Source: Paraburkholderia sp. PGU19 (lineage in GTDB: Bacteria; Pseudomonadota; Gammaproteobacteria; Burkholderiales; Burkholderiaceae). From it: a stretch of DNA of 64,000 bases. Positions within the stretch are counted from its first letter, which is position 1, and every line of letters begins with the position of its first letter. The stretch covers positions 2,480,001 to 2,544,000 of the forward strand of contig NZ_AP023180.1 in the NCBI RefSeq assembly GCF_013426915.1, read 5' to 3'. The translations under genes and the position numbers were made by a program. Positions 45,145-52,744 of the stretch are shown here, one piece after another. Below the pieces are notes generated by a model. The model did no database searches, was not told the DNA's origin, and saw nothing but the letters and a program-made list of their open reading frames with translations.

Positions 45145-45417
45145 TTAGAGATCGTCCTCGTCGTCGCTGAGCTTGTGGCGGATCGCATAGCGTACGAGGG
45201 CGTTTTCGCTGGGCATTTCCATCTTCTCGAGTATGTGGGTCTTGTGAGTGCTGACAGTCTTGACGCTCAGGCGGAGTTCATTCGCAATCCCGGTGATGCT
45301 TTGACCGGCGACGATACGGTGGAATATTTCGTACTCGCGGTCGGAAAGCCGTGACGGCGCTGACCAGTTCGCTGCTCGCGCATTCTTTTGTGAGGTGGCC
45401 TGAGAAAACGTCAGCAT
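45145..45417 (-). CDS. LuxR/NarL-type DNA-binding domain, receiver domain missing
   Basis: The 90-residue frame encodes a complete GerE/LuxR helix-turn-helix: LSDREYEIFHRIVAGQSITG, then IANELRLSVKTVSTHKTHIL and EKM. The stretch ending ALVRYAIRHKL is typical of the C-terminus of NarL-type response regulators. The usual ~120-residue receiver domain is absent, and only about 120 bases separate it from the next gene, so it cannot be encoded in another frame nearby. It is either a truncated remnant or a stand-alone DNA-binding protein. A TTGAC-N4-GTCAA box lies 24 bases upstream of its first ATG. Confidence 0.7.
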   Translation of the reverse strand: MLTFSQATSQKNARAANWSAPSRLSDREYEIFHRIVAGQSITGIANELRLSVKTVSTHKTHILEKMEMPSENALVRYAIRHKLSDDEDDL

Positions 45418-45441
45418 GCGCGCCTGCCGTCCGGGCAGCCG

Positions 45442-45455
45442 TTGACGTGAGTCAA
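45442..45455. promoter_or_regulatory. FNR/CRP-like palindrome TTGACGTGAGTCAA
   Basis: Perfectly symmetric half-sites TTGAC/GTCAA with a four-base spacer. It lies 85 bases upstream of the universal stress protein gene at 45541 and just upstream of the divergent LuxR-type frame. Confidence 0.6.
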
Positions 45456-45540
45456 TTTCAATTGAGCGCGTTGAACCACACTGTCAATTACCTTCACTCA
45501 TCGCCTTGACGGGCGACGACAAACTGGACGGAGGTTGACC

Positions 45541-45999
45541 ATGTATGAACGAATCGTCGTCGCACTCGACGACAGCGCCTGCGCGCAGCGCGCGCTAGGA
45601 GAGGCCGTGCGGCTGGCACAACTGTCGCACGGGGTCGTGGAGGTGCTGTCCGTCGTGGATAGGGGCAAGTGGCCGGCGGAAGGCGACACGGTATACGCAC
45701 TCGAACCTGAAACCCGCATCGCTGCGAGCATTGCCGGCCAGATATTGGAAGGGGCGGAGCAAGTCTTGCGCGAAGCCGGCGTGCGCGGAACGGTGCGGGC
45801 GATCGACGCATACGATGAGAACGTTTCCGCAGTACTGGCGCGGGCCGCCGACGAATGTGATGCCGACGTCATCGTGATTGGCACGCATGGAAGGCGTGGT
45901 ACGCGGCGGCTTTTGCTTGGCAGTGTCGCCGAGTCGCTCCTGCGTGCTACGCAACGGCCGGTGTTGGTCGTGCGGCACGATTCGGCCCATCTCGCGTGA
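45541..45999 (+). CDS. Universal stress protein (UspA family, ATP-binding type)
   Basis: The 152-residue protein is a single USP domain. It opens with ERIVVALDDSACAQRALGEA, where the Asp after the first strand is typical. It contains the nucleotide-binding motif G-x2-G-x9-G-S as GTHGRRGTRRLLLGSVAESLL near residue 120 and ends with RPVLVVRHD. USP proteins support survival under growth arrest and low oxygen. ATG 45541 follows GGAGG with six bases between. Upstream is a TTGAC-N4-GTCAA box, so low-oxygen control is likely. It is one of three USP genes in the block. Confidence 0.93.
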   Translation: MYERIVVALDDSACAQRALGEAVRLAQLSHGVVEVLSVVDRGKWPAEGDTVYALEPETRIAASIAGQILEGAEQVLREAGVRGTVRAIDAYDENVSAVLARAADECDADVIVIGTHGRRGTRRLLLGSVAESLLRATQRPVLVVRHDSAHLA

Positions 46000-46041
46000 T
46001 GTAAGGCGGCCGATGTTTTCGGCATGGTGCGGGAAGGCGGC

Positions 46042-46055
46042 TTGATTCAGGTCAA
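46042..46055. promoter_or_regulatory. FNR/ANR-like box TTGATTCAGGTCAA
   Basis: TTGAT-N4-GTCAA, identical in all 14 bases to the site at 51083-51096. It lies 71 bases upstream of the small gene that leads into phaB. Confidence 0.75.
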
Positions 46056-46126
46056 TCCGTACCGGTGATGCGCGACTAGATTAGCTAAAAGAGCTTTTGC
46101 GATTCACCGACTGTGGAGCATGGATC

Positions 46127-46297
46127 ATGAAGCGGGAAACCCCGTTGCAGAAACTTCCCGGCGTCGAGGCGCCGATCGCCAGCTTGAGTGCGTGGTCGCG
46201 CGCCTATCAGGACGCGATCATGCGTGGCGCTGCGCCTTCGCATGATGAGCGTGTCACTCAATCGCCTGCACGTCAGGCCGCTGGAGCGGGAGCCTGA
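46127..46297 (+). CDS. Small hypothetical protein leading the phaB unit
   Basis: An ATG at 46127, preceded by GGAG at eight bases, opens a 56-residue frame that ends one base before the phaB ATG. The N-terminus (KRETPLQKLPGVEAPIASL) and SAWSRAYQDAIMRG are followed by an Ala/Gln-rich tail. No family is recognised. The clear ribosome-binding site, the FNR-like box 71 bases upstream and the near-contact with phaB argue that it is translated and may be coupled to phaB. Confidence 0.65.
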   Translation: MKRETPLQKLPGVEAPIASLSAWSRAYQDAIMRGAAPSHDERVTQSPARQAAGAGA

Positions 46298-46298
46298 C

Positions 46299-47045
46299 AT
46301 GGAAAAAGGACGTGTGGCTTTTGTCACGGGCGGCATGGGCGGGCTTGGGGCGGCGATCAGCAGGGCGTTGCACGATGCCGGCATCACCGTGGCCATGTCG
46401 TACTCGACACGCAACGATCACGTGGCGACGTGGCTGATGAAGGAACGTGATCAGGGTCGTCACTTTCACGCGTACGAAGCCGATGTCAGCGATTTCGATT
46501 CGTGCGAACGCTGCGCGAAGCGCGTACTCGATGAATTGAAGAAGGTGGATATCCTGATCAACAACGCCGGCATCACACGCGATATGACGTTCGCCCGCAT
46601 GACCAAAGCGGATTGGGATGCCGTGCTGCGCACCGATCTCGATGGACTGTTCAACATGTCCAAGCAGTTTCTGCCAGGGATGATCGAGCGCGGCTATGGA
46701 CGTATCATCAACGTCAGTTCGGTGAATGGTTCGCGGGGCGCGTTCGGACAGGTTAATTATTCGGCTGCGAAGTCTGGCGTGCATGGCTTCACGAAGTCGT
46801 TGGCGCTGGAAGTCGCGAAGCGCGGCATCACCGTGAACACCGTGTCGCCGGGTTATCTGGCAACGGCGATGGTTCAGGCCGTTCCTCACGACATCATGGA
46901 ATCAAAGATTCTGCCGCAGATACCCGTTGGGCGGCTCGGACGCCCGGAAGAGATCGCAGCACTCGTGGCGTTTCTCTGCTCCGATGAAGCGGCGTTCATG
47001 ACGGGCGCCAATCTCGCGATAAACGGCGGCATGCACATGGAGTGA
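46299..47045 (+). CDS. phaB: Acetoacetyl-CoA reductase (PhaB-type SDR)
   Basis: The 248-residue NADPH-dependent SDR matches PhaB throughout. It has VAFVTGGMGGLGAAISRAL, with the G-x-x-x-G-x-G loop, and AMSYSTRND after strand 2, suiting NADP. NNAGITRDMTFARMTKADWD and the catalytic NVSSVNGSRGAFGQVNYSAAKSG (in parts, Tyr-x-x-x-Lys near 153) are followed by NTVSPGYLATAM. It reduces acetoacetyl-CoA to (R)-3-hydroxybutyryl-CoA, the monomer of polyhydroxybutyrate, and consumes reducing power, a sensible step when oxygen is short. ATG 46299 has GGGAG upstream. No synthase or phasin gene is adjacent. Confidence 0.92.
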   Translation: MEKGRVAFVTGGMGGLGAAISRALHDAGITVAMSYSTRNDHVATWLMKERDQGRHFHAYEADVSDFDSCERCAKRVLDELKKVDILINNAGITRDMTFARMTKADWDAVLRTDLDGLFNMSKQFLPGMIERGYGRIINVSSVNGSRGAFGQVNYSAAKSGVHGFTKSLALEVAKRGITVNTVSPGYLATAMVQAVPHDIMESKILPQIPVGRLGRPEEIAALVAFLCSDEAAFMTGANLAINGGMHME

Positions 47046-47096
47046 ATCCGGCGTTGCCGTTATCGCCGATCACCGCCACGACCCATGGAGACCAAC

Positions 47097-47627
47097 GTGT
47101 CAGAACCTCGCAGCACGATACTCGTGGTGTACTACTCGCGCACCGGCACGACGCGTCGAATCGCGGAGATGCTGGCGGCGGAACTGGGCGCCGATATCGA
47201 GCCTATCTGTGAGCAGGGTGCGAACGTGTCGCGCGCCGGGTCGCGCGGCTACCTGCGTTCGCTGATCGACGCGCTGTGCCGGCGTCGGGTCAGGATCACG
47301 CCTGCGATGCATGATCCGTCGTGCTATGAAATGGTCGTGGTGGGTTCTCCTGTGTGGGCGAGTCACGCTTCGGCTCCCGCGTTGGCATGGCTCGCGGAAC
47401 ACGGCGAGCAGATCCGGCACGTCGCGCTGTTCTGCTGTCTGGGCGGCCGCGGTGCGGGGCCGGCGTTGCAGCAGCTGGCCGGCGCGGCGCGAAAAACGCC
47501 TGTGGCAACCTGTGCGATCACGACGCATGACTTGCATGAACGTCTTGATGGCGACCTGCGTCAGAGCTTCGCGCGGAAAATCAGGCACAAGCTGGCGACC
47601 CGGCTGGAAACGGAATGGGGTGTTTGA
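47097..47627 (+). CDS. Flavodoxin-like protein
   Basis: The ~176-residue protein starts with the flavodoxin FMN-phosphate loop ILVVYYSRTGTTRRIAEML (residues 8-26) and keeps the second flavin loop around VVVGSPVWASHASAPALAWL (near 85). LFCCLGGRGAG resembles the third. It is longer than electron-transfer flavodoxins and akin to NAD(P)H-quinone-reductase-like or MioC-type proteins of unknown partner. I chose the GTG at 47097, with GGAG six bases upstream; ATG 47085 is possible. It follows phaB by 51 bases and converges with adhP. A role in redox poise at low oxygen is inferred from the context. Confidence 0.82.
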   Translation: MSEPRSTILVVYYSRTGTTRRIAEMLAAELGADIEPICEQGANVSRAGSRGYLRSLIDALCRRRVRITPAMHDPSCYEMVVVGSPVWASHASAPALAWLAEHGEQIRHVALFCCLGGRGAGPALQQLAGAARKTPVATCAITTHDLHERLDGDLRQSFARKIRHKLATRLETEWGV

Positions 47628-47666
47628 AAGGGTGAAGGACGGCACGTGTCGAGCAGTATGGGACAA

Positions 47667-47702
47667 GGACAGGCGTCGCGGATTCCTGCGCCACGCCTGT
47701 CC
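47667..47702. terminator. Perfect inverted repeat between convergent genes
   Basis: GGACAGGCGT (47667-47676) pairs perfectly with ACGCCTGTCC (47693-47702) across a 16-base loop, between the convergent flavodoxin-like and adhP genes. No T-run follows, so a terminator role is plausible but not sure. Confidence 0.5.
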
Positions 47703-47718
47703 TGTCCCGCGCGCCGCG

Positions 47719-48744
47719 CTAGTCGAGCGCCAGCACGACGCGCCCGTCGACGGTTCCCTCACGCAATTGCCCGAGCACGTTGTTGATGTTCTCGAGGCGA
47801 TCGCGCTGGATATGTGCGCGAACGCTGCCTTGCGCGGCGAAATCGAGCGACTCCTGCAAATCGCGTCGTGTGCCGACAATCGATCCGCGCACCGTAATGC
47901 CATTGAGCACGGTCGAGAAGATCGGTAACGGAAAGTCGCCGGGCGGCAGGCCGTTCAACGCGACCGTTCCCCCACGCCGCACCATGCCGAGTGCCTGTGC
48001 AAAGGCGCTTCGCGATACGGCTGTCACCAGCACGCCGTGCGCTCCACCGATTTCCTTTTGAATAGTGGCCGCGGGGTCCGTGGTGTTCGCATTGATCGTC
48101 AGCTTCGCACCCAGTTTGCGTGCGAGCGCCAGTTTCTCGTCGGAGATGTCGACGGCGACGACGTGCAGGCCCATCGCGATCGCATACTGCACGGCCACGT
48201 GACCCAAGCCGCCAATGCCTGAGATGGATAACCACTGGCCAGGGCGCGTGTCCGTCACGCGGATGCCTTTATACACCGTGACACCGGCGCAGAGAATCGG
48301 CGCGATTTCGTCGAATGCGATGTTATCGGGCAGATGTCCGACGTAGTTCGGATCGGCGAGCACGTATTCCGCATATCCGCCGTTGACCGAGTAGCCGGTG
48401 TTTTGCTGGTCGTGACACAGCGTTTCCCAGCCGCTCAGGCAATGCTCGCAGTAGCCGCAGGCCGTATAGAGCCAGGGCACGCCCACGCGGTCGCCTTCCT
48501 TGACGTTCCTCACGCCGCTGCCGACCTCGGCGACATAGCCCACGCCCTCATGACCAGGAATGAACGGCAAGGACGGCTTGACGGGCCAGTCTCCGTCGGC
48601 GGCATGCAGATCGGTATGACACACGCCGGACGCCTTGATGTTGACCAGAATCTGGCCCGGCCCGACTTCGGGAACCGGGACTTCCTCGATACTCAGCGGC
48701 GCACCGAATTGATGGACGACGGCGGCCTTCATGTAACGCGTCAT
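47719..48744 (-). CDS. adhP: Zinc-dependent alcohol dehydrogenase (AdhP-like)
   Basis: The 341-residue enzyme has the medium-chain dehydrogenase layout. The catalytic zinc site is [17 protein letters not shown] with GHEGVGYV. A structural-zinc lobe of four cysteines sits in [17 protein letters not shown]. The NAD-binding [15 protein letters not shown] lies near residue 175. AdhP-type enzymes interconvert ethanol and acetaldehyde with NAD and give a fermentative outlet. ATG 48744 is preceded by AGGAGG; the longer frame to 48807 is not needed. The gene is transcribed leftwards below a 430-base region that holds two small open frames and FNR-like boxes. No box lies within 100 bases of its start. 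Confidence 0.93.
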   Translation of the reverse strand: MTRYMKAAVVHQFGAPLSIEEVPVPEVGPGQILVNIKASGVCHTDLHAADGDWPVKPSLPFIPGHEGVGYVAEVGSGVRNVKEGDRVGVPWLYTACGYCEHCLSGWETLCHDQQNTGYSVNGGYAEYVLADPNYVGHLPDNIAFDEIAPILCAGVTVYKGIRVTDTRPGQWLSISGIGGLGHVAVQYAIAMGLHVVAVDISDEKLALARKLGAKLTINANTTDPAATIQKEIGGAHGVLVTAVSRSAFAQALGMVRRGGTVALNGLPPGDFPLPIFSTVLNGITVRGSIVGTRRDLQESLDFAAQGSVRAHIQRDRLENINNVLGQLREGTVDGRVVLALD

Positions 48745-48841
48745 GTGATCCTCCTTCATAAAGTCACTGCTACAACATGGATCGATAATACTAGTAGCGG
48801 CTGGCACGCGGCACGAAGGCGCGTCGTGCGCTCAAACCGCG

Positions 48842-48973
48842 CTAGACGCGCAGCGAGCCGCGAAATGCACCGAAGTCCGTGCGTGAAGGGCGACGCGCGG
48901 GCGAACGGTCGAGGGGCTGGTCTGCATTGGCATGAAACGCTTGCGCGAAGTTGAATAGAATGGACTTCGTCAT
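48842..48973 (-). CDS. Candidate small protein (43 residues) under an FNR-like box
   Basis: A minus-strand frame of 43 codons starts at ATG 48973 and reads MTKSILFNFAQAFHANADQP, then a basic Arg/Pro-rich part and DFGAFRGSLRV-stop. Its composition resembles a real protein more than the surrounding frames do. The FNR-like box 49033-49046 lies 59 bases upstream, the same spacing seen at the larger genes of this block. The ribosome-binding site is weak. The product may be translated from the leader of the adhP transcript. No family is recognised. Confidence 0.5.
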   Translation of the reverse strand: MTKSILFNFAQAFHANADQPLDRSPARRPSRTDFGAFRGSLRV

Positions 48974-49032
48974 CGTGCATTGCTCGTGTGAGCCCCATCC
49001 TGTCGAGAGTAGAACGGTTGGCGCTCTGTCCG

Positions 49033-49046
49033 TTGATCCCTGTCAA
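49033..49046. promoter_or_regulatory. FNR/ANR-like box TTGATCCCTGTCAA
   Basis: TTGAT-N4-GTCAA. It lies 59 bases upstream of the minus-strand small frame at 48973 and 288 bases upstream of adhP. Confidence 0.65.
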
Positions 49047-49100
49047 CCCGTTCACGAATAGAACCGGTTTCCAGCGGTATTCGAGGGAATCGGAGGCTCT

Positions 49101-49114
49101 TTGACCAGGATCAG
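49101..49114. promoter_or_regulatory. FNR/ANR-like box TTGACCAGGATCAG
   Basis: Two changes from TTGAT-N4-ATCAA. It lies 62 bases upstream of the small plus-strand frame at 49177. Confidence 0.5.
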
Positions 49115-49176
49115 TTGTGACACGTCGCGGGCCGTTATCTTGAAGGGGTTCATGAATTCGCTGCGGAGCAGAAAAC

Positions 49177-49311
49177 GTGTCGATCCAGCATGGTCAACCC
49201 GACGAACTGAACGGACAAGCCGTCGCGGCTGATGAGATCACTTACGAGATCGTCGACCTCGCGACGACAGCAGCACGGGCGCCACTGCAATTGGGCGCGC
49301 AGGGGGCGTGA
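49177..49311 (+). CDS. Small acidic protein (44 residues) coupled to the next lipoprotein gene
   Basis: A GTG at 49177, with GGAG eight bases upstream, opens a 44-residue frame: SIQHGQPDELNGQAVAADEI, then TYEIVDLATTAARAPLQLGA. Its TGA overlaps the ATG at 49311 as TGATG, so translation of the next gene may be coupled. An FNR-like box precedes it at 49101-49114. No family is recognised, but the ribosome-binding site, the overlap and the acidic composition support a real gene. Confidence 0.6.
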   Translation: MSIQHGQPDELNGQAVAADEITYEIVDLATTAARAPLQLGAQGA

Positions 49312-49766
49312 TGGCACGGATGAACATCGGGCTGTGCATCGCTCTCGTCGGTTTGGCATGGCTTGCTGCGTGCGCAACGGCCTCGCGCGACACGGCGTTC
49401 CGTGCCGAAGAAGTCGAACTCTTCCATGCTCGCCAGGAAGCGAGCATTGTCTGCACCACGGCGCCCGCCTGCGACGAAGCGTGGGCGCGCACGAGAACGT
49501 TCATCGCAGCGCATTCGGCGACGCGGATCGTGCAGGCCGACGATGCCGTGATTCAGACCGCGTTTCCGCATGCGTTCGGCTATGTCTATCTGGCCGCGTC
49601 GAAAGACGCCGACGGCAACGGCGGGGCGGCCATCCGGCTGAAGGCGATGTGCCGCGGAATGTACGACAGCGACGGTAATGCCGGGCTGCTGTATGCGACA
49701 TGCGCAAAGTCGGTCATTTCGGTGGAGGCGGGTTTCAGGGCGTGGCTGGAGAAGCGGGGCGAATGA
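49311..49766 (+). CDS. Small lipoprotein, unknown function
   Basis: The ~151-residue product begins with a lipoprotein signal (CIALVGLAWLAAC-A, lipobox LAAC near residue 21). The mature part contains four or five cysteines (for example IVCTTAPACDEAW and AMCRGMYD). The DEAWARTRTFIAAHSATRI helix and later strands resemble small envelope proteins annotated only as hypothetical. GTG 49308, ATG 49311 and ATG 49320 are possible starts; 49311 overlaps the stop of the preceding small gene. It is the second gene of a box-preceded unit. Confidence 0.7.
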   Translation: MARMNIGLCIALVGLAWLAACATASRDTAFRAEEVELFHARQEASIVCTTAPACDEAWARTRTFIAAHSATRIVQADDAVIQTAFPHAFGYVYLAASKDADGNGGAAIRLKAMCRGMYDSDGNAGLLYATCAKSVISVEAGFRAWLEKRGE

Positions 49767-49862
49767 TCCCAGTTCTGCCGAAACCAACGTTTCGCGGGCG
49801 CCGCCCGCCTTCGCCCGCGATGGGCACACGGCTGTTTCGCAGTTGGGGCGCGACAGGGGCTC

Positions 49863-49876
49863 CTGATCTGAATCAA
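49863..49876. promoter_or_regulatory. FNR/ANR-like box CTGATCTGAATCAA
   Basis: One change from TTGAT-N4-ATCAA. It lies 131 bases upstream of the K+-channel-like gene at 50008. Confidence 0.5.
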
Positions 49877-50007
49877 GCGATGCATCGGGGCATGGGATAG
49901 GCTCACAGATAGGCTCACAAACAGCGACACCGGGATGTTGCTGGCACGCCAGCCTGAAGGCGGCGGCACCCGATGTCAGACAGCGTTATTTCTCACTTTT
50001 TTGCGCG

Positions 50008-50853
50008 ATGGTTAGCGGCCTCGACTTTTTCACGATCGGCGGCGCGGATTCGCATGACGGTGCGCGCGCCGTTCACGCGTGGCGCGTTATCCGCTGGCTT
50101 CTGTGCGGATGGAGCCTGCTTGCCATCCCCGCGTTCTATGGCGAACTCACGGCGACTTCACCGGGCGCGCTGGCGATTGCGCGAAGCCTGTACCTGTGCA
50201 TGTTCGCCGGCTTCGCAATCTGCCTGCTGTGGATGTTTCACGCGAGCAGGAAGCCTAAGGCATGGCTCGCGCACAATCGCCTCGACGTGACGATCATGAT
50301 CGGCGCCGCATTCAGCGCAGGGTGGGGAGCGCCGCCCTGGCAGACGGTCGAATGGGTATTGCGTCTGCTCTTCGCGAGCCTCGTTGCGATCCGCATCGTC
50401 CTGTCGTTGAAAGGTTATTTCGCACCCAACCGGCTCATCGGTCTGCTGATCGCGGGTGCCGCCGTGCTCGCCATGGCGGGCGCGGGATTCCTCTGGCTCG
50501 AACCGAGGGTCCACAACTACGCCGAGGGTCTCTGGCTCGCGTTCGAAAGCAGCGCGACGGTCGGTTATGGGGATATCGCGCCGACCACGCCCGCATCGCG
50601 CGTGTTTGCCGTGTTCGTCGTATTGCTGGGGTACGGCATGCTCTCGCTGGTCTTTGCCAGCATTGCGGCCACGTTGATCGGCAAGGAGGAACGGGCGCTG
50701 CGCCACGAAATGCACCGCGACATCAAACATCTGAACGCAGAAATTGATCAACTGCGCGCAGAGCTGCGGGCATTGCGCGAGAGCCTGGTTCCATCAGGCG
50801 ATGCGATCACTGAAGCAGAAGCGCGCCATCCCGCACTGCGAGATAAGCACTGA
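50008..50853 (+). CDS. Potassium-channel-like membrane protein
   Basis: The 281-residue protein has six hydrophobic segments. Between the last two lies a pore loop with the selectivity filter SATVGYGDIAPTTPASR (near residue 182), the hallmark of K+ channels. TM4 does not show the regular arginine array of voltage sensors. The cytoplasmic C-terminus, EERALRHEMHRDIKHLNAEI followed by DQLRAELRALRESL, is heptad-like and likely forms a coiled coil for tetramer assembly. It lies between the small lipoprotein gene and two USP genes, and an FNR-like box precedes it. A role in membrane potential during anoxia is an inference. Confidence 0.87.
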   Translation: MVSGLDFFTIGGADSHDGARAVHAWRVIRWLLCGWSLLAIPAFYGELTATSPGALAIARSLYLCMFAGFAICLLWMFHASRKPKAWLAHNRLDVTIMIGAAFSAGWGAPPWQTVEWVLRLLFASLVAIRIVLSLKGYFAPNRLIGLLIAGAAVLAMAGAGFLWLEPRVHNYAEGLWLAFESSATVGYGDIAPTTPASRVFAVFVVLLGYGMLSLVFASIAATLIGKEERALRHEMHRDIKHLNAEIDQLRAELRALRESLVPSGDAITEAEARHPALRDKH

Positions 50854-51008
50854 ACAAGAAGTGGCGCAACGGTCTTCATTCGTCGTCGCGCCGGATGAAC
50901 CGTTCACACGCCGCGAAACTGCGGAACAGGACGACGCGTGTTGCCGTGTGCCCGGTGCGATAACCGTAGCTTCGGTATCGACTCTAAACCGCGCTTCCCC
51001 CTTGTCGC

Positions 51009-51022
51009 TTGAGGCACATCAA
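51009..51022. promoter_or_regulatory. FNR/ANR-like box TTGAGGCACATCAA
   Basis: One change from the consensus, 146 bases upstream of the USP gene at 51169. First of two tandem boxes spaced 74 bases apart. Confidence 0.6.
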
Positions 51023-51082
51023 GACCTGGGTTTCGCGCTGGCTTCAGCGTGGCGCGGATAAGGACGTGCACCACGACGACCG

Positions 51083-51096
51083 TTGATTCAGGTCAA
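51083..51096. promoter_or_regulatory. FNR/ANR-like box TTGATTCAGGTCAA
   Basis: Identical to the box at 46042-46055. It lies 72 bases upstream of the USP gene at 51169. Confidence 0.75.
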
Positions 51097-51168
51097 TCCC
51101 GCAGCCGCTCCAGCATCGAATATAGAAACATCCATGGCGCACACGCCAGCAACGGCATGAGACACGCG

Positions 51169-52185
51169 ATGAACGGAAAAATGGCAAGTGAAACAGAATC
51201 GGTCGCGTTTAAACGGGTACTGATTGCCGCGGAAGGCGGCGCGGGCCTCGTCCCATTGACGCGCTTCGCGTTGCGATTTGCAGCGCAGGCCGCGCTGGTG
51301 CGGCTGGTCGATGTGATCTGCAACCCCGCCGCGCTCGTCCCAACCCTTCTCCTGTCATACCCGGACTGGAGCGAAGCCCATCGCGCGATGCTGCATGCAG
51401 CAAAGACACGTCTCGCTCAGGCTGCACATGAAGCCACAGAATTCGTTGCGCGGCCGGAAACCGATCTGATCGACCTCACCGAACTGCATCGTCAAGCGGC
51501 CGACGCGTTAGGCGACGCAGCCCGGAAATGGCACACGGACCTGATCGCCGTCGCTTCGCACCCACGCAGTCATCGTTGGGCGTGCAGGCTCGATCCCGAG
51601 GAACTCGTCGCCGTGTCGCATTGCCCGGTGCTGCATGTGCCGACCGCGTGCCTCGCGGGTGCAGACGCGGCCGTGGCGCGCGTGCTCGTGGCTGTCGACG
51701 GGTCGGACGCTTCCATGCTGGCGCTGCGTCTTGCGTCGCGGATCGTGCCCACGGGCGCCACGTTCAGGGTGATCTATGTGACGGACGGCCGCGCCCATCT
51801 GAGGGACCTGTTGCCGCGCGGCTTTTTCCGTCACGACGGCACGCGCGTGCTGGCCGCCGCCGAAGCAGTGATGAAGAGCGCTTCGCTCCCGGTAGAAGCC
51901 ACAGTCGCCGAAACGGACCTCGAATATGACGACGTCGCCAGCGTCATTCTGCGCGAAGCGAGACAGTGGCGGGCCGACCTCGTGGTGATGTCGTCCAGCA
52001 GCCGACCGATGCTCCGGCATCCTCTGCCGGGACATGTCGTCGCGCACACACTGCGCGATGCCGAGTGTCCCGTGCTTATCTGTCCGCTCTTGACTGAGCA
52101 GGCGCTGCGTGCCGACACAAGAAGTGACGGCGGGCAGCCGGCGGAATCGGAGGGCGCCGTGTCGCCACCGCCCATGTTCCTTTGA
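51169..52185 (+). CDS. Tandem-domain universal stress protein
   Basis: The ~338-residue protein consists of two USP domains, about 10-160 (FKRVLIAAEGGAGLVPLTRF to HCPVLHVPTA) and 170-320 (VARVLVAVDGSDASMLALRL to ECPVLICPLL). Neither domain has the G-x2-G-x9-G-S/T nucleotide motif. The second reads VVMSSSSRPMLRHPLPG at that place and the first VASHPRSHRWACRLDPEE, so the protein probably does not bind ATP in the UspFG/MJ0577 manner. ATG 51169 is the best guess among several. A single-domain USP gene follows 36 bases later, and two FNR-like boxes lie upstream. Confidence 0.87.
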   Translation: MNGKMASETESVAFKRVLIAAEGGAGLVPLTRFALRFAAQAALVRLVDVICNPAALVPTLLLSYPDWSEAHRAMLHAAKTRLAQAAHEATEFVARPETDLIDLTELHRQAADALGDAARKWHTDLIAVASHPRSHRWACRLDPEELVAVSHCPVLHVPTACLAGADAAVARVLVAVDGSDASMLALRLASRIVPTGATFRVIYVTDGRAHLRDLLPRGFFRHDGTRVLAAAEAVMKSASLPVEATVAETDLEYDDVASVILREARQWRADLVVMSSSSRPMLRHPLPGHVVAHTLRDAECPVLICPLLTEQALRADTRSDGGQPAESEGAVSPPPMFL

Positions 52186-52221
52186 ATTGTGGTTCGTACT
52201 GTCATTTAGGAGGAGTTCACC

Positions 52222-52698
52222 ATGTACAAGCGGATTATGGTTGCGCTGGACGGCAGCAAGTCGGGCGAGCGCGTGCTGGAAGAGGCTGTGAAAATGGCGA
52301 GTCTCACGCAGGGAACCATTCTCGCCGTCTATGTCGTCGACAAGACACCGCTGTTCGGCTATGCCGGATACTACGACCCGATCGCCCTTGTCGACGCCTT
52401 GCGCAAGGATGGCCGCGAGACGCTCCAGAACGCGGAGGCGGCATGCAAGGCAGCGGGCGTTGCATGCGAACCGGAACTGATCGAAACCGAGCGGCTTTCC
52501 GAAGACGTCGCCGAAACGCTTCGACATTACGCGGCGCGGACGCGCGTGGAACTGGCCGTGCTCGGCACGCATGGCCGTCGAGGCGTGCGCCGCGTCGTGC
52601 TTGGCAGCGTGGCCGAGCGCTTCGTCCGCTTTGCCGAGTGTCCCGTGTTGCTCGTGCGTGGCGCAGAGCCTGAGCACGAGGTCGGGACGGACGCCTGA
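52222..52698 (+). CDS. Universal stress protein (UspA family, ATP-binding type)
   Basis: The 158-residue protein starts at ATG 52222 after AGGAGGAGTTCACC. It has YKRIMVALDGSKSGERVLEE at the N-terminus, and GTHGRRGVRRVVLGSVAERFV (near residue 115) gives a complete G-x2-G-x9-G-S nucleotide motif. It is a close paralogue of the USP at 45541. The short gap to the tandem USP gene indicates one operon under the two boxes at 51009 and 51083. The PLFGYAGYYDPIALVDAL insert after strand 2 is longer than in the paralogue. Confidence 0.93.
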   Translation: MYKRIMVALDGSKSGERVLEEAVKMASLTQGTILAVYVVDKTPLFGYAGYYDPIALVDALRKDGRETLQNAEAACKAAGVACEPELIETERLSEDVAETLRHYAARTRVELAVLGTHGRRGVRRVVLGSVAERFVRFAECPVLLVRGAEPEHEVGTDA

Positions 52699-52744
52699 CG
52701 CGAGAGCGCGTCGACCTTGCCGGCAATGCAGGATCGTGCTCGCG

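Larger units (their letters stand above)
50854..51168. other. Promoter region before the tandem USP gene
   Basis: No gene is seen in these 315 bases. Two FNR-like boxes lie here (51009-51022 and 51083-51096). Confidence 0.5.
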
